Assembly: GCA_032718475.1 (NCBI GenBank)
Contig: JAUCBJ010006365.1
Coordinates: 1 to 54,844, forward strand
Source of the DNA: Nemertoderma westbladi
Taxonomy: Eukaryota > Xenacoelomorpha > Nemertodermatida > Nemertodermatidae
Reading direction: 5' to 3'
DNA length: 54,844 bases
The stretch's first letter is position 1; every line of letters begins with the position of its first letter. The notes below the pieces were generated by a model. That model was not told the origin of the DNA and searched no databases. It was given only the letters and a program-made list of their open reading frames with translations. Below are positions 10,528 to 18,265 of this stretch, piece by piece. The translations under genes were made by a program, and so were the position numbers.

Positions 10528-11034
10528 CTAATTTAATAATAAAGTTTGTAAAATAGATAATGATCCGGGGAATTCACCGGCAGGACACATGGAAACGATT
10601 TTATTACTATGAAATACACTGAAATATGCACGTCCTATATATATTCTAATCGCGCAAAATAATTCGGGGGTATAGCTAATAAATATTGCTTTATTATTAA
10701 TTGTATGATGTCCACATTTTTTCATTAATAATTTAAAATTAACACTTGGAAAAATAATAGTTCGTGTTTCGGTATTAAGTTTCAAATTTTGTAATTGCAT
10801 ATCGATAGTTTGTTTTAAATAAAGCAATTCACTAGCTAAATTATTGCACAGGCCTACAATTGTTACTGCGCCACTGGGAAATAGCATTAAAGTTGAATCG
10901 TCACCTTTGTAGATAAACATGTTTGGTTTTAAGCAATTTTGACCTGTAATTTGCTGTGAAATTTTCTCTAGTTCAAATTTGGCAATGTTTTTTCCGGTAA
11001 ACTGTTTATTGGTTATTTCTATTTTGTTGTTCAA
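10528..11034 (-). CDS. Putative TATA-binding-protein-like ORF of the transposon
   Basis: 168 codons downstream of the polymerase. Seen: two half-repeats in the style of the TBP saddle. Residues 47-61 (STLMLFPSGAVTIVG) match the TBP strand pattern of hydrophobics, F-x-SG and a V-x-x-G turn. Residues 121-126 (YTPELF) match the YEPELFPG landmark of the second TBP repeat, and 135-150 (RAYFSVFHSNKIVSMC) match its following strands. No ATG begins the frame: it opens after TAG at the splice acceptor (11044-11047), so an upstream exon or the internal Met at residue 39 must supply the start. TBP homologues bind promoters; a virus-like element might use one to run its own transcription. The assignment is by eye and needs a profile search. 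Its last 30 codons are duplicated in the neighbouring tandem units. Confidence 0.5.
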   Translation of the reverse strand: MNNKIEITNKQFTGKNIAKFELEKISQQITGQNCLKPNMFIYKGDDSTLMLFPSGAVTIVGLCNNLASELLYLKQTIDMQLQNLKLNTETRTIIFPSVNFKLLMKKCGHHTINNKAIFISYTPELFCAIRIYIGRAYFSVFHSNKIVSMCPAGEFPGSLSILQTLLLN

Positions 11035-11043
11035 TTTCTTATT

Positions 11044-11055
11044 CTAGAAAAATAA
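11044..11055 (-). promoter_or_regulatory. 3' splice acceptor before the TBP-like ORF
   Basis: Read on the minus strand, the sequence is TTTATTTTTCTAG with the exon beginning at 11043, only 14 bases after the polymerase stop codon. The same TATTTTTCTAG occurs before the polymerase ATG and before the leader exon, so this is a repeated element-specific acceptor. It would explain why the ORF lacks an ATG. Confidence 0.6.
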
Positions 11056-11057
11056 AT

Positions 11058-13790
11058 TTAAATCCTAGTAGGGGGGATTACTACTCGTTTCGCCGGTCTA
11101 ACAAGCTTAGTGCTATAGTGCCCGTATGGTTTGCTGCTATATTTACTACTCCAATATGATTTCGTATCCCAGAGCGTTAGTGCCTTCTTATAGACATGAC
11201 CAGTAAAAATTTGATGCTTTCTAGAAGTGAAGGTAGAGATATAGCGGAAGAGCATTGCCTCGTTTTCAAAACAGTCTGCATAATCCTCGTGTGTTAGTTG
11301 CTTAGCGACAACCAATCTAGATACACCTTTGGCGGTTTTCTTGATTGGGGCATCGTAGGATTGAAAACTGTAGACCTTTGGTTTAAGGAAAACCCACTGT
11401 TTATACTGCAAACCGCAGCTCTCATCTTTTACGAAGCCGAGAGCCGCTTTGTGTTTAATGGTATAGAGTGGATGTGTTGTACTGTAGTTGGAAGTATCTA
11501 GGAAACCACCCTCAAACATTGCCCGTAGAAAGGTTAGCTGTGGTGCATTAGTTACGCTTAGCATTAGAGAATCCGTGTCACCGGCTAGACAGCGAATCTG
11601 GCAATCCAGTTTTTGTTCTAGAGGCTTCAGTTTGTTGTAAAATAGGTCGTACATCTGTAGCTTAGATAGATCTAGTATAGTGCAACCGATGAACACGCCC
11701 TGATTTAGGCAAACAGCCTCTTTAGTGAAAGTATGACCACTCAAGTTGGGGGTAAAGACAACAAACGATTCGTGATTGGGCTTGGCTAAGAGCAAATCGC
11801 ATTGTTCGTCGCTATTGCATAACCTGAAAGAAACGCGGTCTCTAACCTTTTGGAGGCATTTCCCATACAAGGCATTGTTCATCAACTTATAAAATAGGAC
11901 CTCGAATGGGTTATTTGCCGACTGTCTTTTATTCGTATTAAAACTAATGTAGTCCTTGAAAATATATTTTTGCGAGAAAGAGTAGACCCTATGTACTTGT
12001 GTAAGTTTAAGACCGAGCTTCAAATAGAGTTGAAGTAGCTTAATATGGATACCGTATTCAACCTTATTAAACTGATGTAGTAGTAGCTTAGTACAGGTAT
12101 CGTTGTATGGTCTACAGGTAGCCGTATCGGTGAGATTGTAATGCTCCCAAAGATCTTCCATGTATTCGCTAAGAAAGGATTTAGGGACTGACATCTTCTC
12201 CGCTCCTAAAGGCAGATCAGCGGTCAAATCATGAATTTCTTTCGGGTAATGTAGATCAACTATGCAATAATAACCAGTATCCCCACTCGCGTCTACTGTA
12301 GCTAGGTCTATGGGGGTAGTTACGAGTTTAATATTAGCGTAGGGAAGTTTCTGGCTCAGGGCGCAGCCGTAAAGGTTATTCGCATCGATGGGAATTAGAT
12401 ATTTCTCGGGGAGACTGGAGTCGTAGTCGGGTTTATCGGGAATATTTGCGTCTACAGAATGCGTATTCAAGAAAACTAGACCACCCCTAATATTTGTTTC
12501 AAAGTCCGAGTAGATGGAAGCGTCTGATAGTAATTGAATTTCTGATTGCGTGAATTTCAGCGCCGCGTCGTAAGTTAATCCCGGGGCAGTGAAGTACATT
12601 ACGGGCTCGAGTCCATAATTAGTAAGACAGAGGGATCGGAACTGCTCGAAAGTATCAGCCAATAGGGTAACGTCTAGAACCAAATAGCCAATCATATAGT
12701 CGAAGATTGTTGCGCAGTTTAATTCATCCCAAGTAGTAAGCGCGCGCTGATAGTTGTCTGCGCTACATTGTTCCAATTTGAGATCATTATAGAAGCTTTC
12801 TATTGGGGGGAGTGTAGTTTCGTGTAGGTTTGAAATATTTTGAATGTAGGAATATGGGAATACGCCCTTGTTTTTTATTGTGTTATCGCTAATGTTGGGA
12901 TAGAGTTGGGTCATTTGAGCTAGTGTATGGGGTATGGCTGTTGCTAGGTTACTGTTATTTTTAGTGAGATAACTACTAAGATTATCTAGGCTGGCAGTCA
13001 TAAATTTATAGGAATCTAGAAAATTAATGGAGATACTTTCTTTAGCGTTGGCTGTTGGTGTACTCGGATCGATTGGAAAGCTAACTTTAAGGTGAATATA
13101 AGTTTCGGTGTTTTTTGGTATTACAGTCATTTTCCAGTGTGTTCTAGAACTATCGGTCATTCCTTCTTTTAGTAGTAAATGCATATCGAATTTCCTCAAG
13201 TTATGAAATATAATATAAAAATTATTCCGTTTTAGGGAAAGTTTCCTGTTGCAGCTGACGCAAGCAGCCCCTCGATGCTCCCCGCTATAATGATCGTGAT
13301 CGCGGACTTTGGTGCTGAGATTGTCATTGAGGTTTAAATTATGAGAATCGGGGGTTAAATTACAGTTGCAGACGTAGCATTGTGTAGCGTTATTAAAGTC
13401 AGTTTGTTGGCTAGTAGTGAGTTGCATGGGGGCGTGCGTGTTTGTACTAGAAATGGACCAATCGTATAACTCCCTACAATGACTTTCCATAGCGGTTAGA
13501 AAGTCGCGCATTACGTGGTTACTGCCATCGTCACGGAAAATTTGAACATCTGTTTTAGGAGGGTTAATTAATTTCTGATTTGGTACTGTATAAAAGGCTG
13601 CCGCGCTAGCTATATGTTTCTGTGGGAGTTTAATATTGTTTGTAGGTTCTAGAATAGTTTCAATGTCGGCGTATATACTGAAAGGTGGGGATAGAGTCTT
13701 ATCGTACCTATCAAATTTAACCAAGAGATTTTCGGGCATATACTCGAGTTGGCGTTTACCCATATAGCAACGCTCTCGATGTTCTTCCAA
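11058..13790 (-). CDS. polB: Protein-primed family B DNA polymerase, catalytic part
   Basis: 910 codons from the first Met after the in-frame TGA. Replicates the element from terminal-protein-primed ends. Motifs in order: ExoI YADIET (D42, E44); a Cys-rich insert with C138-x2-C141 and a DHDH-x3-G-x2-RG-x-A-C-x2-CN signature (164-181) like endonuclease VII; ExoII HNLRKFD (196-202); ExoIII Y369-LVL-D373; PolA DANNLYG (469-475); an A-B linker rich in Leu with HRV (600-602), typical of the TPR insert; PolB KLMNNALYG (635-643); PolC GDTDS (737-741); then the KDE and KPKVYS landmarks (788-807). All exonuclease and polymerase catalytic acidic residues are present. Upstream, the frame continues without a frameshift through TGA (13818-13820) into the zinc-finger ORF. 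An acceptor for the next gene follows its stop. Confidence 0.93.
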   Translation of the reverse strand: MEEHRERCYMGKRQLEYMPENLLVKFDRYDKTLSPPFSIYADIETILEPTNNIKLPQKHIASAAAFYTVPNQKLINPPKTDVQIFRDDGSNHVMRDFLTAMESHCRELYDWSISSTNTHAPMQLTTSQQTDFNNATQCYVCNCNLTPDSHNLNLNDNLSTKVRDHDHYSGEHRGAACVSCNRKLSLKRNNFYIIFHNLRKFDMHLLLKEGMTDSSRTHWKMTVIPKNTETYIHLKVSFPIDPSTPTANAKESISINFLDSYKFMTASLDNLSSYLTKNNSNLATAIPHTLAQMTQLYPNISDNTIKNKGVFPYSYIQNISNLHETTLPPIESFYNDLKLEQCSADNYQRALTTWDELNCATIFDYMIGYLVLDVTLLADTFEQFRSLCLTNYGLEPVMYFTAPGLTYDAALKFTQSEIQLLSDASIYSDFETNIRGGLVFLNTHSVDANIPDKPDYDSSLPEKYLIPIDANNLYGCALSQKLPYANIKLVTTPIDLATVDASGDTGYYCIVDLHYPKEIHDLTADLPLGAEKMSVPKSFLSEYMEDLWEHYNLTDTATCRPYNDTCTKLLLHQFNKVEYGIHIKLLQLYLKLGLKLTQVHRVYSFSQKYIFKDYISFNTNKRQSANNPFEVLFYKLMNNALYGKCLQKVRDRVSFRLCNSDEQCDLLLAKPNHESFVVFTPNLSGHTFTKEAVCLNQGVFIGCTILDLSKLQMYDLFYNKLKPLEQKLDCQIRCLAGDTDSLMLSVTNAPQLTFLRAMFEGGFLDTSNYSTTHPLYTIKHKAALGFVKDESCGLQYKQWVFLKPKVYSFQSYDAPIKKTAKGVSRLVVAKQLTHEDYADCFENEAMLFRYISTFTSRKHQIFTGHVYKKALTLWDTKSYWSSKYSSKPYGHYSTKLVRPAKRVVIPPTRI

Positions 13791-13817
13791 TGATTTGTCA
13801 GTGTAAAAGGCTCTGAG

Positions 13818-13820
13818 TCA
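13818..13820 (-). other. In-frame TGA inside the polymerase gene
   Basis: The stop lies at the exact position of an expected zinc-binding cysteine. TGA differs from both Cys codons (TGC, TGT) by one third-position base. The frame is intact on both sides, which indicates a single point mutation, sequencing error or, less likely, recoding. Confidence 0.85.
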
Positions 13821-15113
13821 GCGTTCGCAGTGCGTCTTGTTGCCTTTAGAAGTAGCTTTCGTATTTATTAATCTATCTATGTTAGTAATAGCTACATAGT
13901 GGGCGGGGTTTTTGCTTGTGGCTTCGATAAATAATAAGTTTAGTACAGTTTTACCGGAACAGTGCGCGCTATCTGGTTGACTTAAAATTGAGAGTTCTTC
14001 CGTATTACTCCAATAAAGAAGGTTTATACAGTATATAGGGTTTGCTTTCAGAAACTGGGGAATACCAGTTACTCTGTCCACCGGGAAACTTAAATTGGAA
14101 AAATCAAACATGTTTAGGAAAGGAGTAAACGTTGAAATTCTTTTGATATTATTTTGTTTTCTATCAATTTTCTTATAATTTGCGGCGGCCAATACTGCGT
14201 ATTTAAAGCATTCCCCCAGCGGGCAGTCTACGCTTACGGTACATTTTTTATTTAATAATAATTTAGAATTATTGAAGCCTTGACCCTTTAAATAGGGGTT
14301 GCGTTGGGAACATGCAATCTCAATAGTTATTCGCTCGATGGCTATTATGCGCCAACCCGAGCCGAGGCAGAGAAACACGCTTAACAGTTGATCGATACGA
14401 TTGACGGCGCTAGAAAACCAGTTATTAAAGTCGCTATTATTTAGAATTTGATTATTGTTACCGCTAGATTTAAAACAGAATGATTCAATTTGAAAACCCT
14501 CGCTGGTTTCACGCTCCATTACGATATTGATTGTAAGCCAGACTCTTAAAAAAGTTCCCAAAGCACTACGTAAATGGCTACTAACGTGTTCTTGAATATG
14601 TGGAAAATTTTCGTTTAATGTTAATTCAGCGTCGAGTCTTGTTTCTGCGAGGTCATTGTTATAGGTAAACAGTCGTCCGTGTGCGCTTCCGTTGGTGGGG
14701 GGTTGAAATGGATTGTTTGGGGAAATAGAATCTTGCGACGTTGAAGGTTCGTTATTGGAGCCGCCGCCGCCGACTTGTTCTGGAGTAGAGTTGATGGAGG
14801 ATGAGTGGGAGGTAGCCGGAGTTTTGCGTTTCCGCGAAAAAAGTCGAGTGTAGCATTCATGCTCAGTAAAGGATGATAGGGTGAGCGAATCCCCGCAGCG
14901 GCAATCGGCTGGCTCATTTACGTAAGTAAATCCTGTTCCCCCCTGAGGACACGAAACAAGATGGCCAACCAGTGTCTTCTTTTCCGAGGACCAAGTCGAA
15001 CAACAGTCGCATCTATATTGCGCGAAATGAATTTTAATGTGGCGAGATAAATGATCACTCCGTGTCTCTTTGTCGCAGATGGGGCAGCTAACTTTATTGC
15101 TAGACATAGGCAT
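13818..15113 (-). CDS. N-terminal zinc-finger region of the polymerase polyprotein
   Basis: 431 codons from ATG at 15113 to TGA at 13818-13820, in the same frame as the polymerase ORF. Zinc fingers: C10-x2-C13-x11-H25-x3-H29; C35-x2-C38-x12-H51-x3-C55; and a short C71/C73/H85/C87 cluster. A basic SRKRK run (93-97, possible nuclear signal) and a Ser/Pro/Gly-rich linker (100-145) follow. The C-terminal part has the PLGECFKYAVLAA block and HYVAITNIDRL, which in related transposon polymerases stand just before a last finger and the exonuclease domain. The TGA falls on the second Cys of that finger (C-x2-C-x12-H-x3-C), so this is one 1351-codon gene with a nonsense change. ATG lies 7 bases after a splice acceptor. 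Confidence 0.85.
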   Translation of the reverse strand: MPMSSNKVSCPICDKETRSDHLSRHIKIHFAQYRCDCCSTWSSEKKTLVGHLVSCPQGGTGFTYVNEPADCRCGDSLTLSSFTEHECYTRLFSRKRKTPATSHSSSINSTPEQVGGGGSNNEPSTSQDSISPNNPFQPPTNGSAHGRLFTYNNDLAETRLDAELTLNENFPHIQEHVSSHLRSALGTFLRVWLTINIVMERETSEGFQIESFCFKSSGNNNQILNNSDFNNWFSSAVNRIDQLLSVFLCLGSGWRIIAIERITIEIACSQRNPYLKGQGFNNSKLLLNKKCTVSVDCPLGECFKYAVLAAANYKKIDRKQNNIKRISTFTPFLNMFDFSNLSFPVDRVTGIPQFLKANPIYCINLLYWSNTEELSILSQPDSAHCSGKTVLNLLFIEATSKNPAHYVAITNIDRLINTKATSKGNKTHCER

Positions 15114-15120
15114 CTTGAAT

Positions 15121-15132
15121 CTAGAAAAATAC
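15121..15132 (-). promoter_or_regulatory. 3' splice acceptor before the polymerase ATG
   Basis: Minus strand GTATTTTTCTAG with the exon starting at 15120, followed by ATTCAAG and the ATG at 15113. A run of T/A-rich sequence upstream supplies the polypyrimidine tract. It is nearly identical over about 45 bases to the acceptor region at 16026-16072. Confidence 0.6.
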
Positions 15133-15655
15133 GTTGATTATTTGTAAAAATAAAAAAACTGTATACTTGCTAAAAATAAAGTAAAACAGTAGGTATTAAT
15201 CGGTTACTAGGCAATAATACTGTGTTTGTACAGTTAGGCCTATTGCTGTATTGTAGCAATCAGGCAGTGAAACATAAAGCAGACAGTCGGCAGTGTCTAG
15301 TGCAGTAGTGTTAGTGTACCAGCTGCCAGATAGTGGCGATAACCAAGACACAATAGCGATGGCAGTTATTATTCGTGGAAAGAGGGTCTATAAACAGCAG
15401 TCAGTCAGTGCAGTAGTGCTAGTGAAAAGTCTGCCAGAAGTCCGACATAGCGCAAACCAATACAAATCAACGATAGGCCTAGCTAATCGCTGTGTGAGAT
15501 CTCAGTTAGTCAGTATGATATATAGTGAAAACTGCAGTACTCATTGTTGTTCAGTAGGGTCTATATCGCTACTACAGTGGCATTAGGCTAACTCGAATGA
15601 TGCGGTACCGGTAGTCAGGTAGAGAAAGCAGATAGGCCTAGACACATTTAGGCCT
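15133..15655. other. Probable intron between leader and polymerase
   Basis: No reliable ORF. It contains degenerate short repeats around CAGTAGTGTTAGTG (about 15305 and 15410) and is bounded by the predicted donor and acceptor, so intron is the simplest reading. Confidence 0.4.
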
Positions 15656-15829
15656 ATTGATCGAATGCTTCGATCACGGTTTAGGCTATCGGTACCACCG
15701 CAGTCTGACAGTAATTAATAATGAGCCTACTGCAATACTGTTGTACCGGTAGACATTAGGCCTAAATGTAAATTGTTTGCTATCAGCATCGATAGTATCG
15801 TCAGATGGTGGAAGGCAGTTTTTACTTAC

Positions 15830-16025
15830 GGTGTTAGTAAATATTCACGGAAAGATGAAGTTTGGAAGTTTGGTGGCGATGAGGAAGTTGGTTGCCGTGG
15901 ACGACGAGAGAGTTTATTAATCGATAGAACGGAATGGTATCGGAAATTAGAAATATTGAAATATTACGCGACGGCTACGCGGAAAGTTTGTTGTCGACGA
16001 TGAGCGATAACGCGGCGAAATGACA
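15830..16025 (-). other. Predicted untranslated leader exon, downstream copy
   Basis: On the minus strand a 196-base segment begins right after CTTATTTTTCTAG (16026-16038) and ends at a consensus donor, ACACC|GTAAGT (GTAAGT at 15824-15829). It contains no ATG at all, as expected of a leader. Splicing from this donor to the acceptor at 15121 would deliver the polymerase start seven bases into the next exon. RNA evidence is needed. Confidence 0.55.
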
Positions 16026-16254
16026 CTAGAAAAATAAGTTGATTATTTGTAAAAAGATAAAAAATACTGTAAGCAAATAGGCGGATGTAGACCTATTGAT
16101 TGAATGCCTCGATCACGGTTTAGGCTATCGGTACCACCGCAGTCTGATAGTAATTAATAATGAGCCTACTGCAATACTGTTGTACCGATAGACATTAAAT
16201 GTAAATTGTTTGCTAGCTGCATCAAAAGTATAGCTATGGTGGAAGGCAGATTTT

Positions 16255-16261
16255 ACTTACG
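16255..16261 (-). promoter_or_regulatory. 5' splice donor of the upstream leader exon copy
   Basis: GTAAGT at 16255-16260 follows the same AACACC exon end as in the downstream copy. The matching exon extends upstream to at least 16446 and probably to the promoter side of the right TIR. Confidence 0.5.
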
Positions 16262-16446
16262 GTGTTAGTAAATATTCACGGAAAGAAGAAGTTTGGGAGT
16301 TCGGTGGCGATGAGGAAGTTGGTTGCCGTGGACGACGAGAGAGTTTATTAATCGATAGAACGGAATGGTATCGGAAATTAGAAATATTGCGCGACGGCTA
16401 CGCGGAAAGTTTGTTGTCGACTATGAGCGATAACGCGGCGAAATGA

Positions 16447-17148
16447 CAATAATACAACTATATAAGTGGGTTGATGATCGATGATAACAAATAAATATTC
16501 TTAATAAATAATATTAAATTCAAAAACAAAATAATGGTAAATGATGTTAATCGTAACTTGCAATTGAAATAATGACCTAATATATTGGTGGGGGATGTAT
16601 TAAATAGCAATTCGGTTATTAAGGGAGGCCCTTGTCTCTTAAATGACCCAATCAGAGCGCAGCAGCAGAAATGAACCCCGCTGATTGGATGTTCATGCAT
16701 AAGCGGTAACCAGGGCAACTTCTCATGATGATGAATCTATATTAGAAAACTCATGTAGGCAACTTGAGTAATTATGTTGAGTTGGCTGTATAACAGAAGC
16801 AGGTCTGGTGCAAAGGAATGGGATTAGTAGAGAGGAATGCGTGTTTAGTGGCGCTTCATTGTTATGATACGGGCTGTCTGGATATAGGAAAGGGACAAAG
16901 CGATGCCGGCTATAGTGGGAACAATGGAGGGCCGCTGGAACATTAGCCTTGAGCGATATACGGATTTGGTGTAGTCAAGGCCGCGTTGGGATTATTAGTG
17001 AGTCATCAAAGGGGCTGCTAACAGACGGGATTGCTCATTTATATTTGCCTTGGGGGTATACGTGTAGATTCACTGCCTGTTGTATCTACTTAATGAATAA
17101 TGAGGGCAGAGGAGGGGTCCCCGCCGATGAACGTAGTTGATAGTTGCC
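16447..17148. other. Right subterminal region, no ORF
   Basis: Between the leader exon and the right TIR I see no gene. If transcription starts near the TIR inner edge, this is first-exon and promoter-proximal sequence for the leftward polymerase transcript. Confidence 0.35.
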
Positions 17149-17200
17149 GGGAATGTGGTGAACGGGGGATCCAATAGGTAATTATAAAGTTAAATATAGA
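17149..17200 (-). promoter_or_regulatory. Possible core promoter of the polymerase transcript
   Basis: The same 20-base block that lies next to the TATA-like box of the left gene occurs here facing inward. A TTTATAAT (about 17185-17193, minus strand) lies just upstream of it. Symmetry between the TIRs suggests paired inward promoters. Confidence 0.35.
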
Positions 17201-18062
17201 CATTATGTCATAGTGATCTCATTGGTAATATAAAAACTAATTAATCTAAAAATAGAAATCAATGTATAAAGTAAAAGTAATACAATTAATTAATTTAAAA
17301 TAAAGTACAAATGAATAAATAAAGTAAAATAGAATAGAATACAAATAATTAATTAAAATTAAATATAAATAAATAGGTATTAATGAATAAAATAAACATA
17401 CCGGTATTACAACTACCGGTGGGTGTAACATACCGGTATTACAACTACCGGTAGGTGTAACAGAGGGGGCGGGGCGCTTGGATACAACTATTATTAATAA
17501 GCTGTTGCTTGGTTAAAGCTAATTGGGGGTCAAAGGTCAACGATAAAGCTGTCTGGAGTAATTAGTTACCAGTAAGGGAGCTGTATACCCTATGTCTAAG
17601 TATAACGAGATGAAAGTCCATGAGGTTATATAGAAACCAATATATAAAACTAATTATTGGTAAATCTAAAATAGAATACAAATAATTAATTAAAATTAAA
17701 TATAAATAAATAAGTATTAATGAATAAAAGAGCTGCGGTGTCACTTATGACACCCTCTTGAGCCGGCTCTGTGACAGTTAGACAACTCTGATGACCCATT
17801 GTGTGTCAGGGCGCTAATCAGTCTGATTAATTAGGATAATCAATTAAACCCTAATTAGGAGTCGTAAGACCCCTATTAGGGTTTAATTGTACTAATTAAT
17901 TGATGACACCTGCCAATTAGGGTCTAATTAGTCTAATTGGGAGGTGTCACCCAGACAGTCTGGCGCCAATGACACCCATAGGGTGATAATTGGGTGTCAT
18001 ATGACACCCAATGGGTGTCAGTGGGGTCTAACTGTCACAGAGCCGCCCAAGACCCTACTACT
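17149..18062. repeat. Right terminal inverted repeat
   Basis: Inverse of 1460-2250, from the inner 20-mer (17149-17168) to the AGTAGTAGGGTC terminus read from 18062 inward. It is longer than the left copy because of a 337-bp insertion/duplication: the block starting AGAATACAAATAATTAATTA occurs at 17336 and again at 17673. The inserted segment also carries a 32-bp tandem repeat (CCGGTATTACAACTACCGGT at 17401 and 17433). Confidence 0.85.
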
Positions 18063-18068
18063 GACGGT
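18063..18068. repeat. Target site duplication, right copy (GACGGT)
   Basis: Identical to 1454-1459 and directly abutting the transposon terminus. Confidence 0.85.
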
Positions 18069-18265
18069 TATACTACTTTTCGCTGGGTGCTAAAATTGGA
18101 TGCACAACATGAACATTTCAATTTTAAAGAAATGAATTATAACTTTATATGGCCTGATTCATAATCTATATAGGTTTTCTCGGGTGGTGAATGCAATGGT
18201 AATATTTATTAAGCGACTGGATGAACGGCTATACTTTCGTTGGGTACTAAATTTAAAATTTTGTT
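18063..18265. repeat. Repeat family into which the transposon inserted
   Basis: 18160-18236 resembles 1376-1459 (shared CTGATTCA.AATCTA.ATAGGTTTT...GGTG.TGAATGCAATG). GACGG.TATAC.TT.CG.TGGGT.CTAAA occurs at 18063 and again at about 18230. This implies a tandem unit near 170 bp interrupted by the Polinton. Similar wording recurs near 47470. Confidence 0.5.

Larger units (their letters stand above)
7130..10629. repeat. Three tandem units of about 1.16 kb
   Basis: Units run 7130-8307, 8308-9468 and 9469-10629. The last two have a period of exactly 1161 bp and look essentially identical; the first is 1178 bp and diverges in its middle. Each unit contains an inverted-repeat block, an AT-rich segment, copies of a T-arm/B-box-like motif and, at its right end, the last roughly 90 bases of the TBP-like ORF (8211-8305, 9372-9466 and the true ORF end at 10528). 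The duplication therefore took place inside the transposon and captured the 3' end of that gene. Perfect identity of units two and three means a very recent event, gene conversion or an assembly artefact. Confidence 0.85.
15656..16446 (-). repeat. Tandem duplication of leader exon, period 439 bp
   Basis: 15656-16018 and about 16095-16446 are highly similar, offset by 439 bp (GATCACGGTTTAGGC at 15672 and 16111). The unit includes the exon, its GTAAGT donor and the start of the intron. The acceptor-side sequence is shared with the polymerase acceptor. Small indels separate the copies, including about 10 extra bases in the downstream one. Confidence 0.75.
1460..18062. mobile_element. Maverick/Polinton-type DNA transposon, 16.6 kb
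   Basis: Seen: perfect 6-bp target duplication, termini 5'-AGTAGTAGGGTC and its inverse, long terminal inverted repeats, and a protein-primed family B DNA polymerase on the minus strand. Length (16,603 bp), TIR length and duplication size all match Mavericks/Polintons, which are virus-like self-synthesising transposons. Coding content: an unknown gene rightward from the left end, and polymerase plus a TBP-like ORF leftward from the right end. Usual Polinton genes for rve integrase, FtsK/HerA-type ATPase, Ulp1-like protease and clear capsid proteins were not recognised. The centre contains host-like repeats and tandem duplications. The polymerase has one stop and the left gene one frame change, so this copy is probably inactive or trans-dependent, although much of its coding sequence is well preserved. 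Confidence 0.88.

Noticed and set aside
11298-11501. Plus-strand frame inside the polymerase gene
   Set aside because: Shadow of the polymerase coding strand, with no domain and no start context.
13818-13820. Selenocysteine or a TGA=Cys genetic code
   Set aside because: Many other genes would need to show it; the other broken ORFs here also carry TAA and TAG stops and indels, so ordinary mutation is simpler.
14621-14917. 98-codon minus-strand frame overlapping the zinc-finger region
   Set aside because: It overlaps the better supported frame in its low-complexity linker; composition reflects that linker.
15293-16003. Plus-strand frames in the leader and intron region
   Set aside because: They lie opposite the predicted minus-strand leader, differ between the two tandem copies and show no recognisable domain.
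17246-17744. Small hydrophobic frames in the right TIR
   Set aside because: AT-rich repeat sequence read as Tyr, Leu and Ile; the frame is not kept in the left TIR.
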